Source of the DNA: Pelagibius sp964472095
GTDB taxonomy: Bacteria; Pseudomonadota; Alphaproteobacteria; Kiloniellales; Kiloniellaceae
NCBI GenBank assembly: GCA_964472095.1
Contig: CAYYIV010000004.1
Coordinates: forward strand, 124,001-188,000
DNA: 64,000 bases
Reading direction: 5' to 3'
A program made the translations under genes and the position numbers. Of the stretch, positions 59,327 to 64,000 are shown piece after piece. Each line of letters begins with the position of its first letter. Positions within the stretch are counted from its first letter, which is position 1. The notes under the pieces were generated by a model. It was not told the origin of the DNA, did not search any database, and worked only from the letters and a program-made list of their open reading frames with translations.

Positions 59327-60433
59327 ATGGAAATTGCGAGCATCGAGACCTTTACGGACGCTTTCGTGTGCTTCGTTCGGGTCCGTACCGCGGACGGCAG
59401 GGAAGGCTGGGGGCAGGTCGCGCCGTATAACGCGGACATCACCGCGCAGGTCGTGCATCGCCAGGTGGCGCCCTACGCTCTGGGCAAGAGCGCGCTGGAT
59501 ATAGACGCACTCGTCGACATCATTCCCGAGCGCGAGCACAAGTTTCCGGGGGCTTATCTGCAGCGCGCCATCGGCGGGTTGGATACCGCGCTCTGGGATC
59601 TGAGCGGCAAGATCCAAGGCAAGGCGGTCTGCGAACTGATCGGCGGTACGCCGGGACGGCTGCGCGCCTATGCGTCTTCCATGAAGCGGGATATCACCCC
59701 AGAAGCGGAAGCCGAGCGACTGAAGCGGCTGCGCGACAACTTTGGATTCGACGCCTTTAAATTCCGGATCGGCGCGGAATGCGGCCGGGACGTAGACGAA
59801 TGGCCGGGCCGCACGGAAGAAATCGTGCCGACTCTGCGCAGCGAGATGGGAGATGAGGTGGCACTGCTGGTCGATGCCAACTCCGGGTTTTCACCCGATC
59901 GGGCCATCGAGGTCGGCCACCTGCTGCAGGACAACGGCATGTCGCATTTCGAGGAGCCCTGCCCCTATTGGGAATACGAGCAGACCAAACGCGTGACGGA
60001 CGCGCTCGACATCGACGTGGCCGGCGGCGAGCAGGACTGCTCGCTGGTCGATTGGCGGCGGATGATCGCCGACCGCGTGGTCGACATCGTCCAACCGGAC
60101 GTCTGCTATCTTGGTGGACTGACGCGCACACTGCGGGTCGCGAAGATGGCCGAAGATGCCGGCCTTCCCTGCACGCCCCATAGTGCGAACCTCTCGATGG
60201 TCACGCTGTTCACCATGCATCTTCTGCGTGCCATTCCAAATGCCGGCAAGTATCTCGAGTTTTCCATCGAAGGCGAGGATTACTACCCCTGGCAGGAGGC
60301 GCTCTTTATAAAGTCGCCCTACGACATCGAGGACGGTCAGGCGACAGTGACCGACCGGCCGGGCTGGGGCGTCGAGGTGAATCCGGAGTGGCTCGCCAGA
60401 TCTGCCTACCGGATCAGCAAGCTGGGGGCATGA
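59327..60433 (+). CDS. Mandelate racemase/muconate lactonizing enzyme-family (enolase superfamily) protein
   Basis: The 368-residue protein has the capping domain, then a TIM barrel with FKFRIG in the KxK region (K-F-R), LLVDANSGF (first metal aspartate), HFEEPCPYWEYE (glutamate), GGEQD and a late PHSAN (histidine). It should abstract a proton next to a carboxylate, as in sugar-acid dehydratases, racemases or betaine-related enzymes. ATG 59327 fits the usual family start; the frame from 59285 adds 14 residues across the promoter. It is divergent from mocR and four bases before the aldehyde dehydrogenase gene. Confidence 0.88.
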   Translation: MEIASIETFTDAFVCFVRVRTADGREGWGQVAPYNADITAQVVHRQVAPYALGKSALDIDALVDIIPEREHKFPGAYLQRAIGGLDTALWDLSGKIQGKAVCELIGGTPGRLRAYASSMKRDITPEAEAERLKRLRDNFGFDAFKFRIGAECGRDVDEWPGRTEEIVPTLRSEMGDEVALLVDANSGFSPDRAIEVGHLLQDNGMSHFEEPCPYWEYEQTKRVTDALDIDVAGGEQDCSLVDWRRMIADRVVDIVQPDVCYLGGLTRTLRVAKMAEDAGLPCTPHSANLSMVTLFTMHLLRAIPNAGKYLEFSIEGEDYYPWQEALFIKSPYDIEDGQATVTDRPGWGVEVNPEWLARSAYRISKLGA

Positions 60434-60437
60434 TCCA

Positions 60438-61928
60438 ATGAAGACCCAGCAGGAACTCGTGGAACTTGCCCTGTTGAGCGGCACCTTCCCGGGTTTGCCG
60501 ACGGGACACTTCATCGACGGGGCTTTCTGCGAAGCGGCGGCGGGCCGAATCATGGAAAGCCAGGATCCTGGCCGCGCCGAGCCCTTTGCCGTCTTCGCCC
60601 GGGGGGATGCTGCCGACGTGGACACCGCCGTGCAATCTGCCCGCAAGGCGTTTGAGGGCGTGTGGCGCGACACGCCTGCCGCCGAACGTGGACGGGTGCT
60701 CTATCGCGCCGCCGAGTTGATCCGGGACGACGCGGCGCGCCTCGCGGTGGTCGAAAGCCTCGACAGCGGCAAGCCTCTTGGGGAAGCGGCCGGAGACGTA
60801 CGCAGCGCCGCGCGAGCCTTCGAGTACTATGCCGGCGCCTGCGACAAGCTGCAGGGCGACACCTTCCCGATCGGTCCCGCCTATCTCGGCTACAGCATTC
60901 ATGAGCCGGTCGGCGTCACGGCCCAGATCGTCCCCTGGAACTTCCCGATTTCCACGGCTGCGCGGGGCATTGCGCCGGCGCTGGCTGCCGGCTGCGCGGT
61001 GGTTGTCAAGCCGGCGGAGCAAACCCCTTTCACCGCACTTCTCCTGGCTGATATCCTCAACCAGGCCGGTCTGCCGCCGGGGGTCTGCAATGTGGTGACC
61101 GGGACAGGCGCCGAGGTCGGCGCGCCCCTGGCGGCCCATGCCGGTGTCGATCACATCACTTTCACAGGGTCGGTCGCAACCGGAACCCAGGTCATGAAAG
61201 CGGCTGCGGAGACCGTGACGCGGGTGATCCTGGAACTCGGCGGCAAGTCGCCGGTGGTGGTGATGAAGGACTGCGACCGGCAGCGCGCGCTCGACGGCGT
61301 GATGGGCGCGATATTCGAGAACGCGGGCCAGATATGTTCTGCCGGTTCGCGGCTGATCATTGAGCGCGCCTTGCATGACGACTTCGTCGAGGCGCTTTGC
61401 CGGCGCGCCGAAAAGCTGACCCTCGGGCATGGTCTGCGCAACCCGCAGCTGGGTCCGGTGAATTCGGCGGACCAACTCGCCCGCATTTCAGGCTTCATCG
61501 AGCGGGCGCGCCACCGGGGTGCGGAGATCGCGACCGGCGGCGCCGCGACGGTAGATCGGGAGACCGGCAGGGGATGGTTCTATCAGCCGACCATCGTCGA
61601 CCACTGCGAGCCCGACGACGAGGTGGTGCGGGAGGAGGTCTTCGGCCCGGTGCTGACCGTGCAAATCGCCGAGGATGCCGAGCACGCACTCGCGCTCGCC
61701 AACGACAGTCAGTATGCGCTGGTTGCTGGCGTCTACACCGGCGATTTCACGCTCGCCCACCGCATGGCGCACCGCCTCGACGCCGGGCAGGTCTATATCA
61801 ACGAATACTTCGCAGGCGGCATCGAAGTGCCTTTCGGCGGCAACAAGAAATCCGGCTTCGGCCGCGAGAAGGGCCTGGAAGGGCTCCTCAGCTATTGCAG
61901 GACCAAGAGCGTCGCCGCTCGCATCTGA
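60438..61928 (+). CDS. NAD(P)-dependent aldehyde dehydrogenase (betaine-aldehyde-dehydrogenase-like)
   Basis: The 496-residue protein has the ALDH pattern: PWNFPISTAARGIAPALAAGCAVVVKPAEQTP, FTGSVATG, ELGGKSP (catalytic-base glutamate) and NAGQICSAGSRL with the nucleophile cysteine. It oxidises an aldehyde to a carboxylate. Co-transcribed with the enolase-family gene under the MocR promoter, it could act after the GMC dehydrogenase or the DAO-type oxidase on the compound taken up by the Pot-type importer. Confidence 0.92.
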   Translation: MKTQQELVELALLSGTFPGLPTGHFIDGAFCEAAAGRIMESQDPGRAEPFAVFARGDAADVDTAVQSARKAFEGVWRDTPAAERGRVLYRAAELIRDDAARLAVVESLDSGKPLGEAAGDVRSAARAFEYYAGACDKLQGDTFPIGPAYLGYSIHEPVGVTAQIVPWNFPISTAARGIAPALAAGCAVVVKPAEQTPFTALLLADILNQAGLPPGVCNVVTGTGAEVGAPLAAHAGVDHITFTGSVATGTQVMKAAAETVTRVILELGGKSPVVVMKDCDRQRALDGVMGAIFENAGQICSAGSRLIIERALHDDFVEALCRRAEKLTLGHGLRNPQLGPVNSADQLARISGFIERARHRGAEIATGGAATVDRETGRGWFYQPTIVDHCEPDDEVVREEVFGPVLTVQIAEDAEHALALANDSQYALVAGVYTGDFTLAHRMAHRLDAGQVYINEYFAGGIEVPFGGNKKSGFGREKGLEGLLSYCRTKSVAARI

Positions 61929-62024
61929 TCCAGATGTCCAAGAACGTTTTCGGTGCGGCTGGTCTCACGGTGCGGAGCGGCGGCCGCAAGGCGCGTCCGC
62001 TGATGATGCGATGGCCCACAGAAC

Positions 62025-62797
62025 CTAAGAGCCTTGCCGTGCTTCAAGCTGCCGGATCGCCTGGCGCAGGCCCTCGGCGTTGCGCTGGACTTCAGGGTGA
62101 GGATGGCCGGCGAGGGCTGCCAGCGCCTTCTTCAGGTCCGCGATGGCTTCCGTCGCCGCGTCGTCCTTGTAGTGAACGGCAATGCCTTCGAGCGCAGCGG
62201 CGGCCTGCCAACGCACGCCGGGATGCGTATCCTGCTGGAAGGCCTCGATCAGGGCCGGCACGGCGGCTGCAGATTCCGGGTGGATCACCCCGAGAGCCTC
62301 TGCGGCCCGCGCGCGAACACCTGGATAGGGGTCCCCCTGCAGCGTTGCGATCAGCGCGGAACCGATCTCCTCGCGCAGGCCCGCGTCCGCCGTTCTGGTC
62401 TGGGCGCCAATGCGCTCCAGCGCCTCGACGGCACGCCAGCGAACCAGCAGCTGCCGATTCGCCTCGATCGCCTCGATCAACGCCGGCACCACCTCTGCGG
62501 TGATCGCGCCGAGTCGGCCCAGCGCCTCCGCCGCGCGGCCGCGCACCTCGGGCGCGAGGTCCCAGCCGAGTACCTCGACGAGCACCGGCACCGCCCCTTC
62601 CGCCGCGGTGCCGAGCAGGCCCAGGCGTTCGGCGGCAGCGGCGCGCGCTTGCGCCGCCGGCGCCTTGCTCACCGTTTCGACGAGCTGCTCGACCGGCGCC
62701 GGACCGCTTTGAGCCCGGGCCGGATCGAGAGCCCCCCTGCCTTGTAGGACGAGAATTCCCAGCAGGAGCAGTGTGAGTGCGATATGCCTTTGCCGGG

Positions 62798-62801
<4 letters not shown>
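62025..62801 (-). CDS. Exported HEAT-repeat protein
   Basis: The 258-residue protein has a Sec signal (HIALTLLLLGILVLQGRG...ARA) and five to six HEAT/PBS-lyase-type helical repeats, each about 31-40 residues with AxxALGxLG and VRxxAAEAL patterns. Such proteins are scaffolds. ATG 62801 overlaps the P-type ATPase stop by four bases, so the two share a transcript; a longer frame to 62921 has no signal peptide. Its partner may be a periplasmic protein of copper handling, which is inference. Confidence 0.82.

Positions 62802-64000
<1,199 letters not shown>

Overview
The window is about 64 kb of high-GC chromosomal DNA with densely packed, often ATGA-overlapping operons. No phage, insertion sequence, CRISPR array, rRNA or tRNA was recognised. 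Gene content points to a metabolically versatile alphaproteobacterium, probably of the Rhodospirillales or a related order: a nosRZDFYLX denitrification island, a Sox module, an RpiR-controlled inositol operon, several Pot-type ABC importers and a MocR regulator. This placement is inferred from gene content only.

Layout. (1) 1-7873 (+): the C-terminal part of nosR, then nosZ, nosD, nosF, nosY, nosL and nosX, for periplasmic N2O reduction and its copper-site and flavin maturation. (2) 7960-15890 (-): six overlapping genes for an unassigned surface glycan or glycolipid: wecB, a degenerate deacetylase fused to a GT2 glycosyltransferase, an FAD oxidoreductase, an intact NodB-type deacetylase, a GT-C-like membrane protein and a YbhN/LPG-synthase-like membrane protein. 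(3) 16316-27769: a divergent Lrp-family regulator and a long (+) operon: class V PLP enzyme, MFS transporter with a histidine-rich tail, flavin monooxygenase, two CMD/AhpD proteins, opine-dehydrogenase-family enzyme and a four-gene Pot-type importer. Its substrate is unknown. (4) 27849-36115: two small (-) genes divergent from an OmpR-type two-component system, followed by a molybdenum hydroxylase pair and soxXYZA. An 18-bp element occurs both ahead of the two-component genes and ahead of the hydroxylase/sox block. (5) 36300-50179: an RpiR regulator, iolC-DUF2090, iolD, iolE, iolB and an inositol monophosphatase (+), iolG and an SDR (-), then an AfuABC-type importer (+). GGAA-N6-TTCC operators lie ahead of rpiR and iolC. 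(6) 50617-61928: an amine-oxidase-like FAD enzyme, a GMC dehydrogenase, a Pot-type importer, a MocR regulator, an enolase-superfamily enzyme and an aldehyde dehydrogenase. Shared TGGAC-containing elements suggest one MocR regulon. (7) 62025-64000 (-): a HEAT-repeat exported protein and the C-terminal two thirds of a Cu+-type P-type ATPase that runs off the window.

Less ordinary points are the molybdenum hydroxylase-SoxXYZA block without SoxB or SoxCD nearby and with a SoxY whose carrier tail is not GGCGG; the pseudo-deacetylase-GT2 fusion; the monooxygenase/AhpD/opine-dehydrogenase operon; and an inositol operon that looks equipped for phosphorylated inositols. All functional statements rest on reading motifs by eye; no database search was possible.
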